Source: AP-15 sp963777435 (GTDB taxonomy: Bacteria; Pseudomonadota; Alphaproteobacteria; ATCC43930; CGMCC-115725). From it: 64,000 nucleotides of DNA. A program made the translations under genes and the position numbers. The notes under the pieces were generated by a model. The model saw nothing but the letters and a program-made list of their open reading frames with translations, had not been told where the DNA came from and ran no database searches. This document shows, piece after piece, positions 25,451 through 34,877 of this stretch. Numbering within the stretch: the first letter of the stretch is position 1; every line of letters begins with the position of its first letter. The stretch is from NCBI GenBank assembly GCA_963777435.1, contig CAVZQT010000001.1, positions 620,001 to 684,000 on the forward strand. The letters are read 5' to 3'.

Positions 25451-27275
25451 ATGATTGCAGGTCCTCACACGAGGCATAACCCCGTTGATCAGGAAAATTT
25501 TATGGATGTTGTGACGCAGAGTTTGCTGAAGGAATTCACGGAGAGCCAAAAGATCGAGGGGCTTCCGCAGTCGGATCAGTTTGAAGCCTTCACAAACTAC
25601 ATCGTCGTGTCAGACATTTACCCGGAGGAGTTCGATTTCAGCCTAGTCGCGACCGGTCCTGGCGAGTTCGGTATCGACGGGATTGCTATCATCGTGAATG
25701 ATTCGATAGTCGATGACGAGGAGCAGCTTGAGGACATTATCTCTCATAGTCCGGTTTTGCAGGTTCAATTCCTTTTCATACAAGCAAAGACTAGCTCATC
25801 GTTTGACGGCGGCGATATGTCAAAGTTCTTTCAGGCGGTGCTAGATTTCTTTAAGGAGGAGGCGAGCTTCAGACAAAATGACCGCATCCTTGAGCTCCAG
25901 CGGATTAAAAATTGCCTGTATAAAGTGGCTTCCAAGTTCGTTCGAGGTCTACCAAAGGTCGCCCTATACTACGCAACGACTGGTACCTGGGTGAACGACA
26001 AGAACCTTTGCGCGATAAGGGACGGGTTTTACGCCCAAGCGGATGGGCTGCACATGTTCGCGGCAACATCCATTCCACCCGCTCGACGCCACGCGTGTTC
26101 AGAAGCTCTATTTCCAGACGAAGAACGCCTTCCGGGTCACTGTGAACTTCGGGCAGAATCTGTCTCTACCTAAAATACCAAACGTTCGGGAATCCTACAT
26201 CGGCCTGCTGCCATTGTCAGAATACTTGAGGATGATCACGGACGAGGACGGAAATGTTCGTCGTCGACTGTTCTTCGACAATATTCGAGATTTCCAGGGT
26301 GAGACACCCGTGAATATCTCAATCGCGAACACTCTTCTCTCCGAGAGCAGCATTGAATTCCCACTGCGCAACAATGGGATCACGATCGTAACCCGAAAGC
26401 TTCAGCGGGTGGGCCCACAGTTCACGCTCGAAGACTTCCAGATCGTAAATGGGTGCCAGACCAGCCACGTCATCGCCGCAAACGCTACGGCCGAAAATCA
26501 GACGACGATGATACCGATCAAGATTGTTGCGACCGAGGACGAGGAAGTAACCCGACAGGTGATTATCGCCTCCAACCAGCAGAACAAGGTTGACCAAGAG
26601 AGCTTTTGGGCGCTGGATCCGATACATAAGTCCATCGAAATCTATTTCGAATCCAAGACCGGAGACCAGCGACTCTATTAAGAACGGAGACCAGGTCAGT
26701 TCAATACGATTGCCGGTATCGAAAAAGTAAGGATTATCACAAAGGATCTTCTGTTGAAGAACTACGCGTCGGTGTTCTTAGAGCTCCCTAATCAGGTTGG
26801 ACGATATTACAAGGATCTGACGCCTCTCATCGGGAAGGAAATCTTCTCCCCCCGTCACGAGGTCCATTCCTACTACACAGCAGCCTATATTGCCTATCGA
26901 CTTGAGTTTATGTTCCGAAACCGAAGAATGGGGACCGAGTGGAAACCATTCCGCTTTCAGATCGTTATGGCGGCTCGCCTCATCCTCAAGCGCGACCTGA
27001 AGCTGGACCCACATAAGAAGCGGTCTCAGGCCTATTGCAACGCAATTGACACGGTCATGCTCGATCCAGATAAGGCCCAAATCGTTTTTGAGCAGGCTAC
27101 TAAGGGTATCGAGCAAGCAATTGTCGAGCTGAAGGAGCAGGGTGCCGAACTCGATCGGCGTACAGCGAAGATGCGCGATATGAAAGACACGCTTCGAGCT
27201 GTTATTGCCGGGCCGGCAGTTGAGCTGGTCGCGGCTGACCAGCCAATTACTGAGATAAGCCGCGATCGTTATTAA
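25451..27275 (+). pseudogene. AIPR family abortive-infection protein, decayed
   Basis: About 600 residues in one broken gene. Frame one (25451 to about 26080) has the N-terminal domain, including VLQVQFLFIQAKTSSSFDGG; it then shifts frame and continues with ATRVQKLYFQTKNAF. The second frame holds the AIPR core: IGLLPLSEYLRMITDEDGN, FDNIRDFQGETPVN, EFPLRNNGITIV, and EDFQIVNGCQTSHVI. At 26679 an in-frame TAA interrupts the pattern RLY-stop-ERR, where homologs usually have a second Tyr; the same frame resumes through 27275. So at least one frameshift and one nonsense change. The family acts in phage abortive infection. ATG 25502 is an alternative start. Confidence 0.82.
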
Positions 27276-27279
27276 TTTC

Positions 27280-27318
27280 CCCGCTTGGAGGAAGAGCCAT
27301 GCGGGATTTTTCGTTTTG
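27280..27318 (+). terminator. possible terminator after AIPR
   Basis: CCCGC (27280-27284) pairs with GCGGG (27301-27305), with an inner TGG/CCA, followed by ATTTTTCGTTTT. The loop is long, so it is a weaker candidate. Confidence 0.4.
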
Positions 27319-27359
27319 ACAAGATTGGGAATTATATCTCCCCTTGAGGATCGAAGGCA

Positions 27360-29507
27360 TTATGGGCTCGTGGACTGGTGTTTAATGATCAGGGCGTCGA
27401 CGATGGTTAGGCCTTGGCCTTGCGGGTGGAGGATGACGGGGTTGAGGTCGATCTCGGCGATGTGATCGGCGTGATCGGCGGCGAAGCGCGACAGGTTCGC
27501 CATTAGCTCGGCGAGGGCGGCTTTATCGGCGGGTGGGGCGCCGCGGACGCCGTCGAGGAGGGCGGCGGCACGCAGCTCGGCGAGAAGGGCGAGCGCTTCG
27601 TCGGGACCGATGGGGACCGGGGCGAAGACAACATCGCGCAACACTTCGACATGGATGCCGCCCAGTCCGACCATCAGCATCGGGCCGAAATCGGGGTCGC
27701 GAGTGATGCCGAGAATGATCTCGTGGCCGGGCGGCGCCATCTGTTGCACGAGAACGCCCTCGATTGTGGCATCGGGATAGGCGGCCTTGGCATTTGCCAG
27801 GACGCGCGCGTAAGCCTCGCGCACAGCGGCCTCGCCTTCAACCTTGAGTGCCACCGCACCGGCTTCGGTCTTGTGGGTGATGTCCGGTGATTGGACCTTC
27901 AGCGCGACCGGCCCGCCGATGCGTGCCGCCGCTGCCACGGCTTCTTCTGCGGACCTCCCCAACGCCTCCGGCGGTCGCGGAATGCCGTAATCAGCCAGGA
28001 GCGCTTTCGCCCGATGCTCGGTCAGGACTGGGCCGGCGGCGGCGAGCACGCGGGCGGCTGCCTCACGGATCGACGGCGGTGTGACAGGCGGCGGCGGGCG
28101 ATGCAGCCGCTGCTGAAAGCGCGCGTAATCGACGAGTGCGCGGATGGCGCGGGCGCAGCTCGGCATTGAGGTGTAACAAGGGATGCCGGCCTCGGCGAAT
28201 GCCGCCATGGCACCCTCGGTCGCGGTCGTGTAGGTCGACAGGATGATCGGCTGCTCAGTTGATCCGGTAATTCCGGCGAGCTCTTCGGCGCGAGTCTTTG
28301 CGGTCGCTTCATTGGCGAGCGAGCCGATCAGCAGGATCGTGTCGATATGCCGCGATTCGCGCACGATCTCGACCAGCTTGGCGTAGCCAACCTCGTGGAT
28401 CGCCTGCGCGGTGGCGTCGACCGGATTTTGCGCCGAGGCATAGGATGGAAGGAGCGCCATCAGGCGCTGTTGCAGGTCCTCTTCGAGCACCGGAAGTTCG
28501 AGCCCGTGAGCCGACAGAATGTCGGACATCCAGACGGCACTGCCGCCCGAGCCGGTAATCACCGCGACGCGATTGCCTTTTGGCAATTTGCAAAAGGCAA
28601 AGGCGGCGGCGATGTCGAGCGCATGGTCGAGGTCTTCGCCGCGAATGATCCCGTAATGACGGAAGATCGCATCGTCGACGGCTCCGGCATGCGCCAAGGA
28701 GCCGGTATGCGAGGCGGCGGCGCGCCGGCCCGCCTCGGAGCGGCCGACCTTGGCAAGGATGATCGGCATTTTGGCGGCCGCTGCTTTTTCGGCCACGGCG
28801 CGAAACCGCGCCGGGTCTTGGATGCTTTCGAGATAGCCGATGAAGATGTCAGCGCCGTCGCAATCGATCAGCCAATCGAGATAATCGTGCGCCTCTAGGC
28901 AAATCTGGTTACCGGCACTGGCTTGGTAGGTAAATCGCAACTGCCGGGGACGGCCGCGGCTCAAAAATGCGAAGGTCAAAGCGCCGCTCTGACAACTGAC
29001 CGCGATTGCCCGGCTCTTGTTGCTCTGCGGGAAAAGGCTCTGTTTGGGATCGTGGAACACGGGACTGAAAGTCGCGACGAGCGGCTTCAGCGGGTTGACG
29101 ATGCCTTCGGAATTGGGGCCGCAGACGATAATCCCGTAGCGCTCGATGACCTCGCGCAGCGCCTTGTCACGCGCTTGCGCCGCCTCGCCGTGCTCCTCGG
29201 CAAAGCCGGAGCTGATCACGACCGCGGCGCGCACGCCCTTCTTGCCGCATTCCTCAAGCGTGGGTGCGACAAAGGCCGCCGGCACCACGACGACGGCGAG
29301 ATCGGGCGCCTCCGGCAATTCCGCGATCGTCGCATAGCTTCTCAGCCCGAACACTTCGGACTGGCTGCGCGTCACCGGATAAATGCGGCCAGGGTAGCCA
29401 TGCGCGATCAAGAATTCCGTGGTCCGGCCGCGCAACGTATGCGTATCCGCTGAGGCGCCTACGATCGCGACACTGTCCGGAGAAAAAAGAGGACGAAGAT
29501 CAGGCAT
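27360..29507 (-). CDS. acyl-CoA synthetase (NDP-forming), acetate-CoA ligase family
   Basis: A 715-residue fused alpha-beta enzyme that makes acyl-CoA with ATP or hydrolyses it to NTP and acid. Domain order: CoA-binding Rossmann (LFSPDSVAIVGASADTHTLRG, residues 7-27), succinyl-CoA-ligase-like flavodoxin domain with the conserved His in ASHTGSLAHAG, then an ATP-grasp domain (about 490-700: GPVALKVQSPDITHKTEAGA, GLGGIHVEVLRDVVF, AEIDLNPVILHPQGQG). Begins 36 bases after the acyl-CoA dehydrogenase in the same operon. Acyl specificity is unknown. Confidence 0.92.
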   Translation of the reverse strand: MPDLRPLFSPDSVAIVGASADTHTLRGRTTEFLIAHGYPGRIYPVTRSQSEVFGLRSYATIAELPEAPDLAVVVVPAAFVAPTLEECGKKGVRAAVVISSGFAEEHGEAAQARDKALREVIERYGIIVCGPNSEGIVNPLKPLVATFSPVFHDPKQSLFPQSNKSRAIAVSCQSGALTFAFLSRGRPRQLRFTYQASAGNQICLEAHDYLDWLIDCDGADIFIGYLESIQDPARFRAVAEKAAAAKMPIILAKVGRSEAGRRAAASHTGSLAHAGAVDDAIFRHYGIIRGEDLDHALDIAAAFAFCKLPKGNRVAVITGSGGSAVWMSDILSAHGLELPVLEEDLQQRLMALLPSYASAQNPVDATAQAIHEVGYAKLVEIVRESRHIDTILLIGSLANEATAKTRAEELAGITGSTEQPIILSTYTTATEGAMAAFAEAGIPCYTSMPSCARAIRALVDYARFQQRLHRPPPPVTPPSIREAAARVLAAAGPVLTEHRAKALLADYGIPRPPEALGRSAEEAVAAAARIGGPVALKVQSPDITHKTEAGAVALKVEGEAAVREAYARVLANAKAAYPDATIEGVLVQQMAPPGHEIILGITRDPDFGPMLMVGLGGIHVEVLRDVVFAPVPIGPDEALALLAELRAAALLDGVRGAPPADKAALAELMANLSRFAADHADHIAEIDLNPVILHPQGQGLTIVDALIIKHQSTSP

Positions 29508-29543
29508 TTAAATGGCCAAAATCAATTCTTAGGTTTGTCGGAC

Positions 29544-30704
29544 TTATCGCAGGCCGAGGCCGCGCGCGATGATGCCGCGCAAGATTTCTCGGGTGCCGCC
29601 CTGGATCGTCAGTTTAGGCGCGATCAGGGTCGTATAGCGCAATGCTTCCTCAAAGCGGTCGTCGTTGCTGTCGGGCTGTGAGTCGCCCATCGGTGCCGCC
29701 AACAGCCTGATCTTGTCGGGCAAGGCCTGTTCGAAATTTGTGCCGAGATCCTTGACGACGGCCGACTCGACCGCCGGCGTCTTGCCGGCCTGCAGCATGC
29801 CGGCGACTGACAATGACATGCGGCGCAGGGTTGCGAGGTGTGCTACCTGGCGGCCGATGCCTTCGGCCACGCGATCATCGGGCTCCTCGCCGGCAACGCG
29901 GACGAATTCGACCAGCGCCGACAGGGTCTCGATCCAACGGTCGGGGCCGCTGCGCTCGTAGGCCAATTCGTCGGTCGCCTGCTTCCATGCCATGTCGACT
30001 TCGCCGATCAGGTGCGAGTCGGGTAAAAAGGCGTCGTCGAACACGACTTCGTTAAAATCATGGCCGCCGGTCAGGTTGATGATCGGGCGGATCGTGATCC
30101 CCGGCGTGTCCATTTTGACGAGGAACTGGGTCAGCCCGTGGCGGCGATTTTCTTTAGTCGAAGGCGAGGTGCGCAACAGCGCGATCATGTAATCGGCTTC
30201 GTGCGCGTTCGACGTCCAGATCTTGCGCCCATTGACCAGCCAGCCGCCATCGGTCTTGGTGGCGCGGGTCGAGGCGGCAAACACGTCCGACCCGGAATTC
30301 GGCTCGGACAGCCCGATGCAAAAGCATAATTCGCCGGCGGCGATGCGTGGCAGGATCTGCTGCCGGATCTCCTCCTGACCGTAGCGCAGGATGACCGGCC
30401 CCGATTGCCGGTCGGCGGTCGAATGCGCGCGGGTCGGCGCATGCGCCGCCAGCATCTCTTCGGTCACGACATAGCGTTCGAGCTGCGAGCGCTCGTGGCC
30501 GCCATATTTTTTGGGCCAGGTCATGCCGATCCAGCCTTTGGCCCCGACCTTGCGGCTGAACTCGCGCGATAGGCCGCCCTTGCCGCGATGCGCCGTCAAG
30601 GCGCCGGACTCGGCCTCCTCGCGCAAAAAGGCGCGGACCTCCTCGCGCAACCCCTTGGCCTCTGGCGGCAGTTCGACCGGGTCGAAACGGAAGCTGGTTG
30701 TCAT
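29544..30704 (-). CDS. acyl-CoA dehydrogenase (subunit 1)
   Basis: FAD dehydrogenase of 386 residues. Visible: MTWPKKYGGHERSQLERYVV, the FAD-binding CFCIGLSEPNSGSDVFAAST, VNGRKIWTSNAHEAD, and the end RYTTLIAPKLTIQGGTREILRGIIA with the GGT region that contacts FAD. Start ATG at 30704 lies between the stop of the upstream dehydrogenase and a normal N-terminus; the longer frame to 31172 is not the real gene. The two dehydrogenases in tandem suggest a heteromeric enzyme such as pimeloyl-CoA or side-chain CoA dehydrogenases. Confidence 0.92.
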   Translation of the reverse strand: MTTSFRFDPVELPPEAKGLREEVRAFLREEAESGALTAHRGKGGLSREFSRKVGAKGWIGMTWPKKYGGHERSQLERYVVTEEMLAAHAPTRAHSTADRQSGPVILRYGQEEIRQQILPRIAAGELCFCIGLSEPNSGSDVFAASTRATKTDGGWLVNGRKIWTSNAHEADYMIALLRTSPSTKENRRHGLTQFLVKMDTPGITIRPIINLTGGHDFNEVVFDDAFLPDSHLIGEVDMAWKQATDELAYERSGPDRWIETLSALVEFVRVAGEEPDDRVAEGIGRQVAHLATLRRMSLSVAGMLQAGKTPAVESAVVKDLGTNFEQALPDKIRLLAAPMGDSQPDSNDDRFEEALRYTTLIAPKLTIQGGTREILRGIIARGLGLR

Positions 30705-30714
30705 CGCGGCCTCG

Positions 30715-31761
30715 TCAATCTTGCGTGATAAAGGGCCAGAGCTGGTCGGCGCCTTGCGCCGCGACCATCCGGCCGAGCCGGGTCGCCCACACCCTCTCGT
30801 TGCCGAACTCCTCGCGCCAGCTCCACAACCGGCGCGTCGCATGGTGCAATGTGTGCTCATAGGTGAAGCCCATGGCGCCATGGACCTGATGCGCGATCGC
30901 CGCCCCGTTGCCCGCCGCCTCGCCGGCGCGCACCTTGGCGATCGCGACCTCCGCGGCCCCGGGTTCCGGCCCGGCGCAGGCTTCGGCGGCGAGATCGGCG
31001 GCCGCACCCGCCGCGGCGACCTCGCCGGCCAAAGTCGCGAGGTTGTGCTGAACCGCCTGAAATTTCGCGATCGGGCGACCGAACTGCGAGCGGTCGAGCG
31101 CCCATTGCACTGATTGCTCGAGGATTTTTTCGAGCGCGCCGGCCATCTGCTGCAATCGCACGGCGGCGCCAAAGCGTTGGATCATGTCTTCGTTGAGCGC
31201 CGTGGGTTTGACCGCCGTGGGAACGGCGCCGTCGAACGACACCGTGTCGCGCGGCTCGCCGGCGAGGCTCTTGTCCTGCGAAATGGGCAGCCCAGCGGTG
31301 GCGACTAAAGCCACCAACCGCTCGTCCCCGCGATGGGCGAGCACAGCAATATGTCCGGCATTGCGGGCAAACGGCACATGGCGGGCGCGGCCGGAGAGCT
31401 TTCCTTCGGCGCCGAGTGTGAGATGACCATCGGCATGGACCGGGGCGATCGTCATCGGGCCGGCCGGCGCTTCGATCCCGGCATGTGCTAGCATCCAGCC
31501 CGCCATCATCGTCTCGGCGAGCGGCGCCGGCACCGCAAAGCGCCCGGCCGCGCGCAACACCGCAAACCCGTCGGCCATTGTCGCCCCGGCGCCGCCGAAA
31601 TCTTCCGCGACCCAGGCGAGCGGTAGCCCCGATTCCTCGACCGTGTCCCATAAGGCTTTTGGCCACACGCCGTTCTCGGCATCGTTGACCGTCGCGGGCT
31701 CGCACAGATCGCGGAAGATCCGCGTCGCGGTGTCGACGATGATGTTTTCGGTGTCGCTCAT
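30715..31761 (-). CDS. acyl-CoA dehydrogenase (subunit 2)
   Basis: A 348-residue acyl-CoA dehydrogenase, shorter than usual. The end is well matched: ALDRSQFGRPIAKFQAVQHN and AHQVHGAMGFTYEHTLHHATRRLWSWREEFG. The middle beta domain is present but the FAD/substrate TExxxGSD motif is replaced by LGAEGKLSGRARHVPF, which fits a divergent partner subunit. ATG at 31761 is preferred over the GTG at 31773. Subunit 1 follows ten bases after its stop. Pairing is inferred from position. Confidence 0.88.
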   Translation of the reverse strand: MSDTENIIVDTATRIFRDLCEPATVNDAENGVWPKALWDTVEESGLPLAWVAEDFGGAGATMADGFAVLRAAGRFAVPAPLAETMMAGWMLAHAGIEAPAGPMTIAPVHADGHLTLGAEGKLSGRARHVPFARNAGHIAVLAHRGDERLVALVATAGLPISQDKSLAGEPRDTVSFDGAVPTAVKPTALNEDMIQRFGAAVRLQQMAGALEKILEQSVQWALDRSQFGRPIAKFQAVQHNLATLAGEVAAAGAAADLAAEACAGPEPGAAEVAIAKVRAGEAAGNGAAIAHQVHGAMGFTYEHTLHHATRRLWSWREEFGNERVWATRLGRMVAAQGADQLWPFITQD

Positions 31762-31769
31762 TGCCGCTG

Positions 31770-32057
31770 TCACAGCCCTTCGATAAGAAACACGCGGCCC
31801 AATGAGGATCGCAGGCGGATCGACCGCGCCGCCTGGTATTCCGGTGACCGGTACCAGCGCCGCGCCGCCGCAGCATTGGGAAATTCGATGATGATACTCA
31901 GCTCGGGGACGGGACTGCCATCGAGGAGTTCGGCATTGCCGTCGGCTGCAAGCATTCGGCCGCCATATTGCGCGATGCTGGCCCCCGCGGGTGCGCGGTA
32001 AGTATCGAACTGGGCCGTATCGGTCACGTGAAGATCACCCAGGACATAAGCGGCCAC
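31770..32057 (-). CDS. DUF1330 family protein
   Basis: A 95-residue dimeric alpha/beta-barrel protein: VLGDLHVTDTAQFDTYRAPA near the N-terminus, LDGSPVPELSIIIEFPNAAA, and WYRSPEYQAARSIRL, all DUF1330 landmarks. GTG at 32057 follows a GGGGAGG site, which decides the start over the longer frame. It lies eight bases upstream of the acyl-CoA dehydrogenase subunit 2 and is likely the first gene of the operon. Function unknown. Confidence 0.85.
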   Translation of the reverse strand: MAAYVLGDLHVTDTAQFDTYRAPAGASIAQYGGRMLAADGNAELLDGSPVPELSIIIEFPNAAAARRWYRSPEYQAARSIRLRSSLGRVFLIEGL

Positions 32058-32198
32058 GGCATCCTCCCCGTTATTGGTAACAGCACTTTGCGGCAAACCG
32101 GCAACGCGCCGCAATGGGCTCACGCACATGACAGGCGGTGTGGATTAGCGCAGTGTCGGAGTAATCTCCGTCAGCTACGCGGTGCGGAAAGGAAACCC

Positions 32199-32531
32199 AT
32201 GTTTATTGCGATGAACCGCTTCAAGGTGGTGCCCGGCGCGCAAGGAGAGTTCGAGCGGGTGTGGATCACACGCGACAGCCAGTTGGGTGATGTGCCAGGC
32301 TTTGTCGCGTTCCACCTGTTACGCGGGCCGGAGGGCGAGGATCACGTGCTTTATTCATCGCACACCTTGTGGCGCAGCCGCAGCGACTTTGAAGCTTGGA
32401 CTCGGTCAGAGGCGTTCCGCCGCGCCCACCAGGACGTCGGCTCAAATCGGCCGCTCTATCTGGGACACCCGGAATTCGAAGGCTTCGAGGTTATCCAGAC
32501 CGTAGAACCGTCGTCTGCGCGGACAGCTTAG
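32199..32531 (+). CDS. antibiotic-biosynthesis monooxygenase/heme-degrading-like protein
   Basis: A 110-residue ABM-fold protein: MFIAMNRFKVVPGAQGEFERVW, then VPGFVAFHLLRGPEGEDHVL, and SDFEAWTRSEAFRRAH. This matches the HmoA/HmuQ-type family that includes heme-degrading monooxygenases. ATG at 32199 has AAGGAAA upstream; the frame to 31968 is longer without support. Divergent from the DUF1330 gene. Whether it acts on heme is not known. Confidence 0.75.
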   Translation: MFIAMNRFKVVPGAQGEFERVWITRDSQLGDVPGFVAFHLLRGPEGEDHVLYSSHTLWRSRSDFEAWTRSEAFRRAHQDVGSNRPLYLGHPEFEGFEVIQTVEPSSARTA

Positions 32532-32600
32532 CCCGAGGGAACGATTTTAAGTCCCGCCCGCTCCGCACACCGGGCGTGACCATGCCATTGAGAGCAGGGT

Positions 32601-32915
32601 CTAATTGCGAGCGGCGCGCGGTTGAGCTGCGGCCGCGGCCGCATTGGCTGGCGGCGCCAACTTACACGGCCCGTTCGCGGCCGGCGAGGCCGCTGCCGAG
32701 CCGCCTGCCGTCCCCGGTAGATCGCGCCAGTCGATCAGGTTCACAACGCAGGCCAAATTCAGCACGACGAGCGATACTGCAACAAAAAGCAACAACGGGT
32801 TCATGATGCGCGACACCCGTTCCAGGCGTTCGATCAATTGGCGCAGATAATTGGCTTGCGGTGAGTGCTGTCGCACGTGGGAGCCCTTGTTGCCGCTTTC
32901 ACACAACAGCGCCAT
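32601..32915 (-). CDS. small single-pass membrane protein
   Basis: A 104-residue frame with one clear membrane segment (IMNPLLLFVAVSLVVLNLAC, about residues 37-56) and an Ala/Pro-rich tail. No family recognised. The start is uncertain: no good ribosome binding site for 32915. The hydrophobic pattern supports a real protein, but the low-complexity tail keeps confidence low. Confidence 0.4.
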   Translation of the reverse strand: MALLCESGNKGSHVRQHSPQANYLRQLIERLERVSRIMNPLLLFVAVSLVVLNLACVVNLIDWRDLPGTAGGSAAASPAANGPCKLAPPANAAAAAAQPRAARN

Positions 32916-33098
32916 CCTTTGGCATCGTAATCCCGCGAGCCGCGACCGTGGCGCCGCACATACCAGCGATATAGCGAGCTACCCGGGCTAATACCTCAGC
33001 TTTTCAAGCAGTTCCGGCATGCGCGCACCGATAACATGGTTCTTGGGGTGCACAGCTTGGACAGGCGTTCCCGAGTTTGGACTGAGAACCGGCAGAAT

Positions 33099-34877
33099 TT
33101 ACAAGCTATCCGCGAGCGCCGCGATAGTGTCCGGAGGCAGGATGACGCGCTCGATATGGCGGCGATGCCACAGTGCATAGAATAGTAGGGTCCAGGCGGC
33201 GCGACCGGCGCGCTTTTGCTCCGCCGCCGCAAACAATCTCTCGACCGCATCGGGACGGCAGATTTCCTGGACCGCCGCCGAGCGGGCGACGAGCGGGCCA
33301 ATCGTCCCGGCGCGCCGCGCGATCCACCGAGCGACCGGCACGGTGAAGCCGCGTTTGCGCGCGAGCGGCTGTGCTTGCGGCAAATGCTCGGCTAGCCAGC
33401 GGCGCAGCAGCCATTTACCGAGCCCGCGGCGCACCTTCAGCTCGTCGGGCAAACGAAATGCGAGAGCCGCCAATTCGCTGTCGAGATAGGGGGTGCGGCC
33501 CTCGCTGCCGTGCGCCATCAGGCAACGGTCGAGCTTGATCAATAGATCGTTCGGCAGCCAGTCGGTGCAGTCTACCGCCTGGGACGCCTGCAGCGGCGAG
33601 CGCCCGCGGGCGCCCCCATGCACTTCCGCCGCAGCGATGCCGTCGCGCCAACCCGCGATCTCGTTCCGCAACACGCCGAGATCGTCAAGCATGCCGCGGA
33701 CCCGCGGTCGCCGCCCACCCGCCCACCAGGGCCGCAGGACGCTGCGGTAACGGCCATACCCGGCGAACAACTCATCACCGCCATCGCCCGACAAGATTAC
33801 CTTGATGCCGGCTGCACGCGCCGTGCGGGCCAGCACCCAGGTCGGCAGGATCGCGTAATCGGCGGTAGGATCGTCTAGGCCTGACACGATCTCCGGCAGC
33901 AACCGCCAAAAATCGGTCTCGCCGAAGGCGATCTCGACATGCTCGGCGCCAACCGCCTGTGCCGCCTCCCGAGCTGCCGGCCGCTCATCTATTTCGCCAT
34001 CATCAAACCCGATCGTAAATGCCTTGACCGGACGCTCGGCGAGGCGCGCCATCATCGCCAAGATCGCCGTCGAATCGATACCGCCCGACAAAAATAACCC
34101 GAACGGCACATCCGAGCGTTGATGGATTCTCACGCTGTCGGCGAGCGCGGCATCGAGTCTGCGGATCGCCTCATCCTCACCGAGAGCAACCGGGCCGCAT
34201 TCCGGCAATGCCCCGCGGCGCCGGCGCTCGACAATCCGTCCTTGGCAAACGATCACAGTCTCGCCCGGGAGAACCCGGTTGATTCCGGCAAAGATCGTCT
34301 CGCGGCCGGTCGTAAATTGCATTTGGATCAGCTCGTCCCGTGCCCGCCGCAACAGCTGAGGAGCGACGAGACCGGCTTCGATCAGCGCTTGGGGCTCGGA
34401 TGCAAAGGCAAATCCTTGTGCGCCTTCGGTGTAGTAGAGCGGTTTGATCCCGAACGGATCGCGCGCCAGCACCAGACGGCGCGCCGCGGGATCGTGCAGC
34501 GCTATTGCATGCATGCCGCGCAGATGCTGGGTGAAATCGAGCCCGTGCCGGCGATACAGGTGCAGCGGCAGCTCGCAATCCGATTGGGTCGAAAAGGCGA
34601 TTGGTCGGCCAGCGCTGCGGAGCTCGTCGCGCAGCTCGAGGTAATTGTAGATCTCGGCGTTGGCGATCAGCGCCGCGCCGCCGGGCTCATAAAGCGGTTG
34701 CGCGCCGGTCGCCAAATCGATGATCGCGAGCCGGGTTTGCATCATGCCGACATCGCCCGAGCGATACTGGCCGACGCCGTCCGGCCCGCGATGGCGCAAC
34801 ACTGCTTCCATCGCACGCAGCGGCGATGTCGGAGGTGGTGTGCCGTTGAGCGTCATCAGCCCGGCGATGCCGCACAT
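33099..34877 (-). CDS. asnB: asparagine synthetase B-like, glutamine-hydrolysing
   Basis: A 592-residue enzyme with two halves. The glutaminase half starts MCGIAGLMTLNG with Cys2 as the nucleophile; RHRGPDGVGQYRSG follows. The synthetase half has the PP-loop FLSGGIDSTAILAMMAR and ILSGDGGDELFAGYGRY. The ATG overlaps the stop of the upstream gene (ATGA), so it is the last gene of the six-gene operon. In polysaccharide clusters such enzymes often amidate a uronic acid or peptide; the target here is not known, and true asparagine synthesis is also possible. Confidence 0.92.
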   Translation of the reverse strand: MCGIAGLMTLNGTPPPTSPLRAMEAVLRHRGPDGVGQYRSGDVGMMQTRLAIIDLATGAQPLYEPGGAALIANAEIYNYLELRDELRSAGRPIAFSTQSDCELPLHLYRRHGLDFTQHLRGMHAIALHDPAARRLVLARDPFGIKPLYYTEGAQGFAFASEPQALIEAGLVAPQLLRRARDELIQMQFTTGRETIFAGINRVLPGETVIVCQGRIVERRRRGALPECGPVALGEDEAIRRLDAALADSVRIHQRSDVPFGLFLSGGIDSTAILAMMARLAERPVKAFTIGFDDGEIDERPAAREAAQAVGAEHVEIAFGETDFWRLLPEIVSGLDDPTADYAILPTWVLARTARAAGIKVILSGDGGDELFAGYGRYRSVLRPWWAGGRRPRVRGMLDDLGVLRNEIAGWRDGIAAAEVHGGARGRSPLQASQAVDCTDWLPNDLLIKLDRCLMAHGSEGRTPYLDSELAALAFRLPDELKVRRGLGKWLLRRWLAEHLPQAQPLARKRGFTVPVARWIARRAGTIGPLVARSAAVQEICRPDAVERLFAAAEQKRAGRAAWTLLFYALWHRRHIERVILPPDTIAALADSL

